This document shows positions 1 through 13,037 of a stretch of DNA of 64,000 bases, piece after piece. Where the stretch lies: assembly GCA_027605045.1 (NCBI GenBank), contig JAQFWX010000001.1, forward strand, positions 496,001 through 560,000, written 5' to 3'. The position numbers and the translations under genes were made by a program. This stretch comes from Phallus indusiatus. Its lineage: Eukaryota; Basidiomycota; Agaricomycetes; Phallales; Phallaceae. Under the pieces are notes generated by a model that worked only from the letters and a program-made list of their open reading frames with translations, had not been told where the DNA came from and did no database searches. The first letter of the stretch is position 1. Every line of letters starts with the position of its first letter.

Positions 1-1544
1 GCGAGCGACATTAAGAAATTGCAAGATGAAGATACAGGAGAATCATAGTCTTCGTATTCCTCTAATAACACTGATTAGAACATGGAATATCTTTGAACGT
101 CTTGATAACAAACCTGTAGACGATCTGACAAAGTCCACAGGATCGCTCTCCCAAAGCTCCTTTCGTGTGTCATTGAAACAAAACTGTGGAAAGACGCAAT
201 TTGATACAAGTCTTTCGACGTGGTCCTTCATGAGCGCCCAAGTAGACTTGGGCTTGACACTGAACAAAAAACGAAGCAATTCAGAGAGAGAAGTCAGATT
301 CATATAAAGCTGAGCTGCTTCTCACCACTCGGTCAAGAATTGAAAGATGAGATATTGACATTTCTTTGACATCCAGACCTGACCTGATGTATAAAGATCG
401 AGTTGCCGAAGATACATTCTGATCATCTCCGGAGCAAAAGTTGAAATGAAGTGTTCGGCGAACGGCATGTACTCTTTCAAAGGAGTGGGCAATTGGCTTG
501 GACTACCAAAACGATGGAAAAGTCTGTCAAGAGAGCTGTACGCCCATTTTTTGGCCTTCCACCATTCGCAACGCTCTCTGTCATCCTCATCCGAAGGTAA
601 TGCCTCAGGGGGGATTTGGAGATTGATTATTCTGAAGAAGAGTTGTCCCCAAGGAACGATTGAAGCGGCGGATTGCTGATGCGCCGTTAAATTAGTGACG
701 AGCGTGCACTTGTATGATTTTAAGATAAGGTGTAAAAGGTATGGGATTTCGGGAGATTGAGGTGTAAGAGGAGCTGGAGGAGAATCCAAAAGTTGAAGTC
801 CAATTGTGACAAGCATAGGGAAGGTCTCTTCAATAATTTTGGGAGTAACGCGATCCGTCTGCCGGTACCTGGGGTCATGATGTTAGACTAGACTGTAAAC
901 AGCAGCTAAACAGAGACTACCAACCTAAACGCCTTGATGATCTCCAAAAGAACGACTAAGCCGGTCTCAACATCGCGAATGTTTGAAGAAGTGAGGAGCC
1001 TCTTGGTATCTCCCAACAGATTTGGCCAATCATCTGGGAAATCAACACTGATGATGCTGCGAATGCCGTTGGCAATTTGAACATGAATCTGCTTGGAAGG
1101 TGCCGTGGCGATAAGAAGAGGGATAATGTTGGCTTTTAGAGCAGCACGATCAGCGGGTAAGATCGGGTTCTGGTCGCCGGTGGGGGTAGCAGTTGGGTCG
1201 AGGTGGTAGGTACGACGCAGACGATTCTTCAGATAAACAGAACAGGACTGACGTGTCGCACTTTGTTGTAGAGTTGAGAATGAGTTTGAAATGAATAACG
1301 AGATGAGCTGTAATTAGTTCACGCACGCATCCACGCCCTCATTGCCAATTATCTGCATCAAGGCTGCGAGCACACCCTCTTGACGTGCTACCTAAAGCAG
1401 ATAAGGTCATTATGAGCAGACGCGAATCAACGCGATATGAACGCGTATACACACTTTTCTGATCTCAAGTTCAGCGGCTTTTCTAGCATTAGGATCAGGA
1501 CTAAGAGTGGCGTTGAACAGGTTAGAAAGAGCTTGGATATCCAT
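1..1544 (-). CDS. Importin-7/8-like (Nmd5/Sxm1-type) nuclear import receptor, partial
   Basis: Karyopherin-beta receptor, expected to carry cargo such as ribosomal proteins or histones through nuclear pores. The 3' end lies beyond base 1. The start at 1544 gives an N-terminus (FNATLSPDPNARKAAELEI) typical of the importin-7 family's first HEAT repeat and importin-beta N domain. At least six exons can be followed: about 1544-1453; 1390-1320 (EGVLAALMQIIGNEGVDAC); 1310-925 (DFPDDWPNLL and IIKAFR); 870-326 (WWKAKKWAYSSLDRLFHRFG); 260-114 (KELWESDPVDFVR); and 61-1 (EEYEDYDSPVSS). The WESDP..F/Y.R and EDYDSP stretches match the middle of importin-7/Nmd5. Introns are about 50 bases with GT..AG ends. 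Family assignment is strong; telling Nmd5 from Sxm1 is not possible from this half. Confidence 0.88.
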
Positions 1545-2317
1545 ATTGCGAAGATATGGCTTGATTTTGTAGGAAATCCGAGCAGGAGACTTGTTGGCTA
1601 TTTAAAAGTGAGAATAGATGTAGAGAGGGAAGATTATGGTTCGATAGTAAACAAAGAAAAGAAAGGATTCTCCCCTTGAGCTGGGCCTTGGCTGGGTTTA
1701 CAAAAAAGTTTTGAGGCGTCACTTTGTCACTCGGTCACATTCCTCGGGGCTGAAAAAAAAACAGGCCTGTTTTTGGAATTCATACCAGTTTATTAATTCT
1801 TAACCATGCGAGCATCCTAATGATGGAAATTATCGTACATTGTTATCTATTGTTATGAAGAAGAAGAATTAAAAGAATTCGATTTTTCTGCAGCACGTTT
1901 ACAACGCGTGGTCGCCAGAGTGACCGTGAAAGATCTTCCAAGCATTCAGGGACTGACAAGCCCTGCAGACACAGGACCGTCTATGTAGATAAAGAGAAAC
2001 ATGGCCGTGTACATAATAACAGAGTAGCCTGGCCTCCACGAGGCTTTCGAAGCTTCAAGCCAATTCCCATCAATGGGAAAAGAAATAATCTCGTATTCGC
2101 TGCGTCTACAATGCCGGTGTGGTAAATATACATAAAACAGAGGCCGGCGAGGTTCCAAGCGTCGGAACTCAATTTGAAACTGGTGCTCAAAACTGTATGA
2201 TGTACGCATGACCCAAGGAAACTTACATTTTTATGATCACCGCTTACTGTGCCTTTTGACTAATTAGAATCAGCATATATTTATCGATGGTACATACGTC
2301 AACCGGAATTGTCTAAC
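1545..2317. other. Intergenic, no gene seen
   Basis: Space between the 5' end of the importin gene and the 3' end of the TANGO2 gene. Short open frames on the minus strand (1946-2209) have no recognisable motif and no convincing splice partners. I see no repeat here. Confidence 0.5.
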
Positions 2318-3506
2318 CTAGCACCTGATCTGAAAGGTGTATCTCCTGTCATGTTTCGTTTCTCCTGACTCTCCCAAAACTCGTTCCATGTTGCTATTCG
2401 TGAACCATACATCACGCTCTACGAAAACCACTTCCCCGTTTCTTCGTACAAGTATCACAGTGGCTAGCCGTGTGGCATAATACCGGCTTGAAACTGTGCC
2501 TTGCTTCTTCGACGAGTCTTGAGGGCTGGGACACCGAACGCCATCTCCCTTGAAAGAATAGCCTCGTCGTATCTCAGCCAGATCAACTGATTCTATCATA
2601 ATATTATGTTGGAAGTCTTCTCTGCAGGTAGGTAGTGGTCGTTCTTTTGTCCTAATACATATTTTAATGGCACGTAAAACAGAGTTTCTCGTCGCTTAGA
2701 GATATTACCTCAAAAGATGAAACAACTCTTCAATAAGATCACTTTCGTTTAAATCACGGCGTAAAATATCATCGAGAATTTTCCGCCCTTGGGCAACCTT
2801 AGGCCACTCCGACAGCTTTTGCTCACCAGTAAAAGGATCAATGCCACTTGGTGTATTGTTTGAGATCCCGAAACATGAACTATTGCTAGTCTGGGATTCT
2901 GAAAGCTTAATCGGATTACCAATACCTCCATTCGAAAGGAGGGCAAAATCATATCGAAGACGAGAAGGCTCGCTCTTGTTTGAAGGTGACAGAAGCAATA
3001 AATTAAAACCCGAATACGGTATTTCGGCTGTCGTAAGTTCTTCCACATATTGGTCAAGTTTCACTTCCGAGCCATATCGGGGATGAAGTAGGAACGAAGA
3101 ACACAAATGACCTCTCGACGAAGGCACATTACGGTGGGGCTCCGTAATATTCGTTCTGAAGTGCATTTACATCAGACTCGTCATCAATTTTTAAGCAATA
3201 GTCATTCATATAACACCCACTCACAGAATTGCGGCATTTCCCGATTTATTTATACCAAGCCATGTTCCACCTGCGACGTTATCTATTCCCGAGAGTACAT
3301 TAGGTTCAGCTGATTCCAGACCGGTTTGATTGAAATTATGCCAATGTGCAGTTCTTGTAGATCGATCAAAATACTCGTCTCGATTACTACAAAATATCCT
3401 ACATATTACATATGGCAAGCTTTGTAAGAGAAAATGCGTACAGTATTAATCGAGACGCTTACAAGGCATATTCCGGATGGTTCAGCGTCCAAAATGCAAC
3501 ACACAT
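2318..3506 (-). CDS. TANGO2/NRDE-family protein
   Basis: Transport and Golgi organisation 2 homologue (NRDE domain), a cytosolic/mitochondrial protein linked to Golgi organisation and haem/lipid handling; its biochemical role is still debated. Exon 1 (3506-3463) encodes MCVAFWTLNHPEYA. After a 50-90-base intron the frame gives NRDEYFDR, the signature motif of the family, then VLSGID..AGGTWLGINKSG, the second conserved block. Exon 3 (about 3166-2710) carries SSRGHL and the variable middle. The last exon (from about 2599) carries YYATRLATVILVRRNGEVVFVERD, the family's typical C-terminal strand pair, and stops at 2318. Order and spacing of all blocks agree with TANGO2, so the gene appears intact. 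The start is set by the family's first residues (MC..F). Confidence 0.87.
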
Positions 3507-3948
3507 TACAACTAGAACTAGCCCCTGAATTATAAAGGGATGATCGCTGGCTGGCACTGTGGAAGCTCACATTTATATGACGAACGCGATTGGAAACTAG
3601 CGCCGCATGGAGCGGCCATTTCCCTGCACCGTTGTATGACACCCAGAGAAACTTAAACTCAGGTTACAAAGTTGAACACGGTACATAGTGATATTAGGTG
3701 TTTCGAAACCTTACAGTGTTGTCTTGTATTGAATTATCTCCATGTCTTGACCATATTTGAAGAATTTTAAACTCAGTTTCATCTCCAGATTTTAGCTTCC
3801 GGATGGTCCTGCAGAACCCTGCTTGGTGCAGGGAATGGGGAGAGATGACGTAATGAATCGGACCCCGATTTTGCACTCCGACTCCTTTACCTCCTCCAAC
3901 GCGAGGTTGGGCTACACACTATCTATTTCTACACACAAGTTAACTCGC
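3507..3948. other. Divergent promoter region
   Basis: About 440 bases between the divergently transcribed TANGO2 and Atg14-like genes, so probably a shared promoter. I see no clear TATA box or repeat. Confidence 0.4.
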
Positions 3949-5358
3949 ATGGAATGCCCAAATTGTCAAGTATTTCGTCGTAGATTTTACTGCCAAAACT
4001 GCGTCAATATACAGTATGTCCAAAGTTCTGTCCACAAAGGCCAAGCAAAAGTGCTGACAAAACAATGAACTTGTGTCGTTACTGACAGCATTCGAGAAGT
4101 TCGGACAACAGCCAATAATTTAGGATTGGAACGAACACGCAATGTAGAACGAGCGACCGCCGCCCTTCCGTTCATGGAGATACCGCGACATACCCGCGCC
4201 GAGATCGCTGCTCTCGAAGAGCGTGTGGCAGAATTGCGTAAGGAGACCCAGAAGATTAGAGACGCGTACTCTACAGGTACAAGTTCTTTTTTGGACTTTA
4301 TAAAAATTTGCTTACTCATGTGGGCTAATTTAGCTCGTGAACGAGTAGCAAGACTGCGCGCCTCGACAACGGAACGGCGGAAAACTTTAGCTGCCGCGAA
4401 GGCGTTACCTGTGGTGTCGCATACGCAATCCATACAATCATTTCAGGCAGGAATGAAAGATTTGGGTGACATGTTAGCGCACACGCGAAAGGTTTTGATT
4501 GAGGAATTACTCAACGTCTTCGATATCGCAGAGGTAGGCGGAAGACCATCTCTCGGTGGGACACGAGGGATCAAAGGCGAGATGACAATAGGAGGTTTAG
4601 TTTTACCTGTCCCTGGGGACATGAGAAGTAAGTATCGGAGTTGCTTCATTCCAACCATTGTGCCAGATATCTCATCAAGAATTCAGGATACCCTCCAGAG
4701 CATATCAACGGAGCAATTACTCAAACTTTACATTTCCTTGGACTACTTACTTTTTACCTCGGTGTCAAGTTACCCTTTGAGGTGACTTGGAGCGCCGATA
4801 TTGTTGGCGTTGGCGTTCCCTATATCGCGTCTGGACAAGGATCTGAGTCAGGAGGCTGGGCTCGGTAAAGCATTTTTGCTTTTCTCGTCCATCCACTATT
4901 AACCGGTCTATCTCATTAGATGGTCAATCAAACAGCCTCTTCATATACTTCCTTCTCCATCAACATCTTCATCCCCTAACCCCGGTTCAACTTCAGAGTC
5001 ATCTTCTGCACCCTCATTCATGACTGCACTCACAATGCTTCTATACAATACCCTATACCTTTGCCATACCCAATCTCTAAATATTCCCTTATCCCAGTCC
5101 GGAGAACTCCTACGGAATCTTATGAATCTATGTTGTGCCTTGGAAGTTGGACACAAGAGCCATCAAACAGGTTTCGGGATAGCTTTAGAACATCCGACAC
5201 CTCCCTCGTTTACTCTTGAATTTACCCAGCTGCTTCAAATCACAAGTGCTGGACCAGCGTTGCGGAAACCCTTGCCAGCTCTGATGAATCTTCCGCTGAG
5301 ATCGTCTCACGCGGATGAAGAAGCGGAAGACTGGGATATAATAGAGGTTGATCTTTGA
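3949..5358 (+). CDS. Atg14/UVRAG-family (Vps38-type) autophagy protein
   Basis: Subunit of the class III phosphatidylinositol 3-kinase (Vps34) complex, acting in autophagosome formation or endosomal sorting. Exon 1 (3949-4011) encodes MECPNCQVFRRRFYCQNCVN, the paired CxxC module at the N-terminus of Atg14/UVRAG proteins. Exon 2 (from 4090) and exon 3 (from about 4335) form a long coiled coil (AALEERVAELRKETQKI; ARERVARLRASTTERRKTLAAAK). This is followed by the highly conserved VGGRPSLGG..GEMTIGGLVLPVPGDMR block, continued by YPPEHINGAITQTLHFLGLL in exon 4. The last exon ends in LLRNLMNLCCALEVGH, a low-complexity tail and a stop at 5358. The end of the protein, EAEDWDIIEVDL, resembles an Atg8-interacting motif. 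Which of the two complexes it serves (Atg14 or Vps38/UVRAG) cannot be told here. Confidence 0.87.
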
Positions 5359-6274
5359 AGGCTTATTTCTGTAGCTCTATCATTCAATTCTGTATCAATT
5401 AGCGGTAAGATCCCTATCTTTGACGTGTGCTACGATGCTGATGTTCACAACAGTAATTAAGCTTTTGCGATATTAGATATGCAATACATTACTTTATAAC
5501 GCAATTGTAATTCACAAAGCACTTTTACTCATTTAAATTATTCTATGTCCTCAATGCGATTCGTTAATGCCAAGACATCTAGGATCCACGATGTGGGAGT
5601 GAGGAGTTGCGGTCGTTGCCACCAAAGGGGATCGCACGCCGGCTATCGACAACTGTGATGATAAATTACACTAACGATTAAAATTCTGAACTTGGATAAC
5701 TTTCGACGACCGTTCGGCCTGTAGTTGCTTAAACGTTTTAAGTTGTGCCATCAAAGGAGGCCTGAATTCGATCCCTATCGGAAAGGTCATTGAAGTCCTG
5801 AAAAAGCTGAATACTCCAAGACTGCTATAGGTCTAATAAGAGAATACCAAAAGAATTTTGCTGTCAAAAAGTATGTGTAGCTTCGAAAACATGTTACATG
5901 GACTCAAAATAAGGTCACGAGACGAATTAGCGGTGGATTTCCCAAAATGGAATCAGCGATCGTTCTGCGTGAGAAGTCGCGATCGGATGCATTTCATGAA
6001 ATACGCTTATCTTGAACGACCCTGCTCAGCACTACGTCACTTAAAAGAGAATTCCACGGGGACGGGTATTGGAGCCAACTCACGCAGTACTTATAGCCTA
6101 AGAGCAGATAAAAATGCGACGGTTTACAAATTTGTCAAGGCTTCATCTGTTGCTTGTGGCATGGCTCCAAGCAGGATAGCCGCCCAATGGTTCAACTGCC
6201 TATCGGATCGTTGCGACTCTGGCGAGGCGAAATTAATTTCTTTGATAATTTACGAAGCTTTTGTTTATTCTGCT
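5359..6274. other. Intergenic, likely long 5' region of the mannosyltransferase gene
   Basis: No gene recognised. An open frame upstream of 6275 is in phase with the mannosyltransferase but has no membrane anchor or homology I can name. I therefore treat it as 5' untranslated or intergenic sequence. Confidence 0.4.
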
Positions 6275-7991
6275 ATGACAGGTTTTCTTCGCCCGCGCAT
6301 CTCTCGCCGGTGGATTTTATTCTCTCTTTTCATCTTCTCCTGTATTTCATTTTACCTTTTCTCACCTGGAAGGATACCCGCAACTACCCTAGGAGGATCC
6401 CAGAAGGCTGATCCTTTTTCCACAATACCAGCGCCACCCGCTGTTCCTTTCGTTTTGTCCAGCAGGAATAGTAAACTATCGAAGCCGGATGACCGTATAA
6501 AAGCATTGGAAAAGGCGTATTCCTATGGCGCCCATTTCACCGCCCCAAAATACCGACCCGCGTGCGCTCTTCTTCCAACACTGGCCAAGGATTCACGTTT
6601 CGTGAAATTGCAACAAGAGTCCTCGTCGTCCAAACCAAAAACCATCTATCTTGCACTCAATCTAATCAATAATCAACAAGTCTTGCCTACATTTTTTCAC
6701 GAGCTCTCAACATTAATAACTTATTTGCATAATTACCGGTTTTACATCTCAATCTTAGAGAATGGGTCGTCAGATTTGACGCCTGGTTTACTTGTTGTGT
6801 TGAGTCAGATTTTGGACACATTAGGGGTTGTCTATGAGGTGTGTGTTTTGGTTGGTTGTTCGCACAAAGAAAAGCACGCGTAACAGCATTCCAAAGATTA
6901 CGGTTAGAGGAGATACGGATATACCTCAAAAGGAGGACGGAAGGCGGATCAAAGAGCTCATTAGGGTACGAAATGGTGTAATGCAATCGCTGTACGATGG
7001 AACAGCTGCCAAGGCTATTGGAACAGACGGTTTTGATCTTGTTCTATTCATGAACGATATCGTTTGGTGTGTTTCTGATGTCCTTGAGGTGTGTTCATAT
7101 TTTCATGCTCTGCTTTCTTATTAATGGTAATACCTGACGGGAAAACGATAGATAATATATGAACACATCAACAAAAACGCACATATGACGTGTACAACCG
7201 ACTGGGGCAGCAAAGTCGTATATGATCGCTGGGTAGCGCGCACAATGACCGGACGGTAGGAACCATCTAGATTGACTTGCTATATTTTTACTTAAAATCC
7301 ATTTCCTTCATAGACCCTTTTACTTGCAAAGTGATCTTACAGAATACTTCAACGGCGACACTGCTTGGCAACCTCCGTACCCTAGCCCACTACCAGATGA
7401 TGACGACGCGCGCGAAAAATTCCTTTCTCTCCAAGTTTTCCAGGTCTTCAGCTGCTGGAACGGTGCCGCTGTCATCAATCCCCAAGTTTTTGTCGATAAC
7501 ACAGGGTCTCCATCCTCTTCACATGAATTGTCAAGAACCGATAATAGTCCCATTCGGTTCAGAATGGCGAAAAATGACGATAAACGTGTGACAGAGAAGG
7601 CAAGCGAATGTTACCTGATTTGTGTCGATCTATGGCTCAGAGGTTTGGGGAGAATTCTCATGGTCCCTCGGGCGAGGTTGGTTGCAAATCAAAAATTTTC
7701 TGTTTAATGCCAACCACTCATTTGTTCCTCCAGCGTCGCGTATGAATTATCCGAGTATGAGCTGTTTCGACAAGACGGAGGCCGAACACAACCTCATCCT
7801 ATAGGTATAGAACGCACTCAATCTCGCGTGCAATCTACGCCTCCTTTCGTGTGGAAAGATGAGCCTCCGGCGCAAGTCGTGTATCATGATTACGCGCAAT
7901 GGTATGCACCAGAGGTATGTTTCCTTTTACGCGTTTCTTCCAACAATTTGTTCACTAAGCTCAGCGCTGGGGACCTTGGGATGAACCGTGA
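6275..7991 (+). CDS. GT69 alpha-1,3-mannosyltransferase, CAP59/CMT1 family
   Basis: Type II Golgi membrane glycosyltransferase of the cryptococcal mannosyltransferase 1/CAP59 family, probably adding alpha-1,3-mannose to glycans or capsule-like polysaccharide. The chosen start gives a short cytosolic tail followed by one membrane anchor (RRWILFSLFIFSCISFYLF), as expected. Later come the family blocks IYLALNLINNQQVLPTFFHEL, ISILENGSSD and a GTDGFDLVLFMNDIVW core. Then follow MTCTTDWG..VVYDRWVARTMTG (exon 7150-7255), FQVFSCWNGAAVINP, SECYLICVDLW and GRILMVPRARVAYE. A short last exon (RWGPWDEP) stops at 7991. At least six exons with small GT..AG introns join in phase, so the gene looks intact. 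Confidence 0.87.
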
Positions 7992-8225
7992 TAATTCAGA
8001 GTCTTGTATGTACATATGTACATATGTAAAATTTAAAGGTAGCATCCTTTGGGGCTACACAAATGAAAATGTACAGCGGTAAAACCAGGCAAAAAAGAAA
8101 AGAGGATCTATTGTTGAGAGGCTAAGTGGAGAATTGTTCAAGAAAAAAACCGAGGAGAACGGAGCGTAGTCCAATGTGCCAGGCCGGGCCCAAGACTTTC
8201 ATTACACGAAGGTCCGGGGTATGAT

Positions 8226-9945
8226 TTAGTCCTGAGCGGGCTGAATTTCTAAATCTTCTACAGATACAGGTCCTTGATGAGCATGTCCTTTTATGTCTAT
8301 ATTCTCGTCGGGAGTGGCAAACTCGACAGTTACGACTTGATGTATGCGATGAAGGACGTTTGAAAATTGGAGTGATGGCAAGGATGCGTTGCTAGCCTCA
8401 ATCTTAGCTGAGTTGAGGCTGCGAAGGTCGAGTGTGAAATCGGCTACAAGAATACCGGATAAACTTTCGAGGGGGAAATTCAGAATAAGCTCGTATATAT
8501 CTTGGATTAAACAAGGATCTCACGCGTTTTGGAGGATATTGTAGCCTTGTGATAACCCCGTCCCGGGCAAAAGGAGCTAAACGTGGCAGTCCCATGACTA
8601 GATCAACACAAGGAATACAAAGGAATCCGTACATTTTGAATCTGAAAAGAGGAGAAAAAAACTTTCAAAACAAACCAGTTATATTATTACAAAAAACTTA
8701 CACTTAATAACACCACATCTGTGATAGTAATAACTATCACGAAGCTTATAGACTTATGGGCTGAGAGATCTTTTGACGCGTGGATTTGTTTACTTACCAG
8801 CATCTCAAAACACCTCATGATTGCTGTTAAAATTATTTTCAAGGTTATTGTTAGCATGACTTACTTTGTTGAAGTATTACAGACACGAGACTATCCCTAT
8901 TTTCAATTCCGGCCTCTCGTTTCAATTTCCAAACTCCCCAAACCTTCCATATGCAAATGATGAATACAGATATGTCAGTGAAAATGACACAAATTCCACC
9001 AGCCAATTCGAGTAAAGCAGGTCCGGCTAACATGTATTTTCGTCTTTTAATCAGCCAAACTTATTGATGATAAACGCAAAACATTACCAGGCAAACTAAA
9101 CGAGGCTGAGGTATTGAGATATGTATCACAAACAAATTTGAGTTATTCACCTTGTAAGACATCCGGGAAACGCTATAAAACCTAATTGAGCAGCGGTGAA
9201 GTCAGTTACATAAATTTTTTTCACAACCTGATATTTTTCACCATAGACTAGGAGTATTAAGCCTGAAAAAAAACCAAAGGCTAAAATCACGGCAGGGATT
9301 TTACCTCTACCGCACAAAGCATATGCTCGAGCAACTAATAAACCTATGACAATGATTAATCAATTGTTTTTTTTTTCAATTTGACAAAGTGAAGCACTTG
9401 CCTTGAATACCAGTATGGGATACAGCTACAGCAAAGCTTAATAGATCGTTGATCGTGTTACAAGTCCTTGAAATTTATTTAATTCCAATACGATGACAAG
9501 CATATGATAATATACCTTCCTAGCTTGAAAGTGTTTGAGAATGATGATAAGAAATTGAAGAAAAAAAATCTTCAGTAGACTTACCGGTAGGTAGCTCACC
9601 ACCAGAAGAAGTACCTGCTGAACTAAAGTCCCATATCTTGTGAAAATGTACAACCATGTTATTAGACTGAATGGTTTGAGCCATATATATTCTTTTTCTT
9701 GAGGAAAATTTAACAAGGTGTTATAGATGAGGAGTGCTACAATTTGGTTCTATGATATGTGTTTTTGTCCTCAAAGCCTGTTAGATTACGCACTTATAGA
9801 ACTGTAGAAAAGCTGGTAGAAATTGCTATTCGTATTCCGTTAGATAAACATGAGTGTTTGACATCAAAGCAGAGACATACAAATCTTCCTGGATGATCTC
9901 ATCTATGTTTGAAGCAATAGTTATGTTATTACTTGTGCTGTTCAT
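8226..9945 (-). CDS. DUF6533-type multi-pass membrane protein, copy A
   Basis: Fungal integral membrane protein of the DUF6533 family, which is abundant in mushroom genomes and often described as receptor-like; its function is unknown. The start (MNSTSNNITIASNID) is shared in form with the other two copies (26.1 and 45.0 kb). Downstream exons give the DUF6533 signature EKEYIWLKPFSLITWLYIFTRYG. Further hydrophobic segments follow, then VWGVWKLKREAGIENRDSLV at the cytosolic end of a helix. The soluble tail (LRSLNSAKIEASNASL, then IHQVVTVEF) ends in QPAQD at 8226. Exon borders within the middle third were not fully resolved. All three copies lie on the same strand within 38 kb, pointing to local duplication. 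Confidence 0.68.
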
Positions 9946-11778
9946 GATGATAGGGGGAACTGTGACAGGAGTTTTTTGGTGATTGAACTTTTAGTTTGTA
10001 GATGTCGACACTATAAATGTAATTTGAGTCATGGTGTAAAATTTCTTGAGTGCATTGAAGATTTTTTGTTCATACTATATCTGGTATGTATATCAAGGAC
10101 ATCCCAAAGCCTGTGTGCCCTCTTTTGATGTAGTACCGAGTCGAAGTCGCAGATGAAGCTCACGAAATCTCGCCGAGAGTTGATTTATATCAAAATCCAA
10201 GAAAACACGCTTCGTCTCGACTCATGTTGTCATTGACTAGTGACTAGTGACTCGGTTGTCTGGTGTAGCTGAAAAAGGGTTTGATTTCCCATTGCAGAGT
10301 CAGGAATGATGGACTCAGCCCCGAGATAGATTAATGTTACACCTTAGTATTTTCATAAACACCCATGTCGAACTCGACGGATACGCTGAGTTTGGGTGAT
10401 TACAGGTTATCTCTAGGTAGCTTCGTTGACACAGTGGCAAAGGAGTTTCTTGGTTTAGTTATTATCTTGGAATTAGTGATGTGGGATAGGTGATACGATC
10501 ATAGGATTCATAGCACTATACGCGGTACTAATTTGTGGCACTGTAAGAAGTAAGAAGTACAAGGTCGGCCATAAGATGGGGCACAAGATGATGGAAACAA
10601 ACACCTCAGTTCTATCATGTGCATATCCTCTAGGGTAAATTATAAGCCAATGCTAAAACCCCAACAAGTCATCATGATTTCTTCAATTTTTTTGGAAATC
10701 GGAATTTCGCCTGGTAGATTGTCAACTTGATTACGCCGAAGGAGTTCAGGAACTCATCATGATCTTCATGCGAAATGTAGTGTCTGTCGTTGCTCTACAC
10801 CATTGCGTCTCATCGTACACTAATTCCATTCGTTTGTAATTGACAATATTTGAAAATGTCTTCATCAATTTGCTGATATATCAAAAATCACCTATAAAAA
10901 ATGATACCTTCTAAATGTACATCAAGTTTCGGTCAGGAACGAGGTCAGGTGCTTATCAAGATGGAATACCGACGGTCCCGTTCCAAAGCATAGTTAGCAT
11001 GCTGCATCATGCATCTTGTCTAAACCATGGCCCTTTATGCATTATGATTTGAGAGCATTTGAGATCTCGTTCAAGGTCTGTCAGCCATGAAAATATGCAT
11101 GTCCGGATGTATAATAAATATGAACGGAAGGTACCTCAAGCTGAAAACTCCGCGGTGAACATCATGATCGTGATGTGCACGTATAGTGCCCAGTGGTAGC
11201 CTAGAATCTTCTGCGCCACTGTGGCTTATAATGTAGAATTGTCGAAAAACTCCCACCAACCTTTTCAAGGTTCGGAGCTGCCTCAGGCTTAGGTCTCGAA
11301 TGGGGCGAGACTGTTGTTGGTTCGCATGATTTCGAAAAAAGTCCGTGTAGTGCCTGACAATCCAGTTACTGTACATACATACGTCGCATAGTACCATTGA
11401 ATCTCACCGATGGCAATGATTGTAGTAAACTCGTCTGGGATAAGCTTCACAATTGGGAGCGCGTCATTACGCGTTCAAATTCAATTCGCGCTAAACGCAT
11501 TTGAACATCGCCCCGTGACTCTTCTCCGTCTTGTTCAAGACAAAATATTCGTTTTTTTTTGGATTTTTTTTTAGAGAGTCAGCCATATTTTCGCAGTTCT
11601 GCTAGTCAAAACTGTTGACAGGGCTGATGACCTTGCGTGTAAACATAGATAAATACATATAACATAAACTCAAATATGGATTAAACACATAGAATCTCAT
11701 GCCTGAGTCGTTCGTCAAGATACACGCACACCTTGATGGGTAGCGCGGAATTCGTTCGGCTGGGTTAATAGTTGAATA
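9946..11778. other. Intergenic, no gene seen
   Basis: About 1.8 kb of AT-rich sequence. A small minus-strand open frame (11071-11397) has no motif or splice support. No repeat structure was noted. Confidence 0.5.
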
Positions 11779-13037
11779 CTAATCATAATACAACCCGCCA
11801 TTTATTGAGATAGTTTGTCCTTGAAGTTGGAAAAAAAATTAGCCGTGTAAGTAACATATGGTAAAAACATAGCCACACACCCGTAACAAAACCCGCGTTG
11901 TCCGAGGCAAGGTAGGATACTAATCCAGCCACCTCTTCGGACGAGCCGGCTCGTTGCACTGGTGTTTGTTCGATAGCCTGAGGGGGATGCCCACGTCAGT
12001 GCTGACGTACAACGCATACATAAATAGCTACCAACCAATTTCAAAAGCGCATCTCCTGCGTCTTCTTCGCCCATCCCTTTCCCTGGCAATTTTATTCAGC
12101 GATGGTCAATATAACAAAGAAGCATGATCACGAACAGATATCTGTCACAACAGGGCCGGGTGCATAAGCATTAACCGTGATCTTTGAGGGAGCTAATTCA
12201 GTGGCTTATACAATAGAGTGTCAGCTTTGCAAGAAGGAAATTTGTTACTACATGGACTCACCGAGAGATTGAGTTAGACCTCGCACCCCGAATTTAGATG
12301 CCGAGTAAGGTCCGAGCATAGGGGAGCCTAAAATTGATCAGATAATTTAAAGAGAATTTTTCTTTTTTCGTGTTGCTAACCTCTTTTGCTCCCCACAGAG
12401 GCTCCTCCTGGATATTCGATGTTAGCCTGAGAGAGAAATATGATATTGATGGCATGGGAATGGTCTACCAATAATCCTTCCTCCGCTTCCTTGCTTTAAC
12501 ATCTGACGAGCTGCCGCACGATAACAGAGGAACACGCCATCCAAGTTGACTTCCAATACCTTTTTCCAGTTCGAGAATGAAGCTAATTATATCAGTTTAG
12601 TAGTGATACGCGTAATAATAAATTTAATTACTGTCGACGATTGGAGCCAACGGCGTCGTGAGTCCTGAGTTGGCGATCATCTTTCAAATATTCAGTGTTA
12701 TTACGCGTGCGATGGCCAAGAGATTATCAAATCAACATACAACATGAAGTTCCCCGAGTTCTGACACAGTTCTGTCTACCAATTCCTGTACAAAATCTTC
12801 GTTACTGACATCTCCGGTTACGATAATCGCTTTGCGGCCTTTCTGCTCGATTATTTTCGCCACTTCCTGGAGTAAGTCAGTACTGTGGGGAAGGCTATTC
12901 AGTGCAACGTCAAAACCATCTTCAGCGAGTTGAATTGCAATTGCACGGCCGATGCCACGAGATGCTCCTGTTACTATTGCTACACGAGTTTTTGCGGGTT
13001 TGAGGGGGATAGCGATGGTATCTGAGGAGTTGGACAT
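11779..13037 (-). CDS. Classical short-chain dehydrogenase/reductase, copy A
   Basis: NAD(P)-dependent oxidoreductase with a Rossmann fold; substrate unknown, with the general look of 3-ketoacyl-ACP/diacetyl-reductase-type SDRs. The first exon (13037 down to about 12742) carries the cofactor motif TGASRGIG and [20 protein letters not shown]. Following exons give MIANSG (NAG-type motif), [21 protein letters not shown], the catalytic YSASK in [54 protein letters not shown] and the C-terminal SINGGLYYD, stopping at 11779. All classical SDR elements are present, so it should be active. It is a close paralogue of the gene at 23373-24616, with the same exon plan. An upstream in-frame ATG (13097) is possible but would add residues not shared with the paralogue. 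Confidence 0.84.

Noticed and set aside
5858..6274. N-terminal extension of the mannosyltransferase
   Set aside because: In frame, but it would put about 140 unrelated residues before the type II membrane anchor; the ATG at 6275 gives the usual topology.
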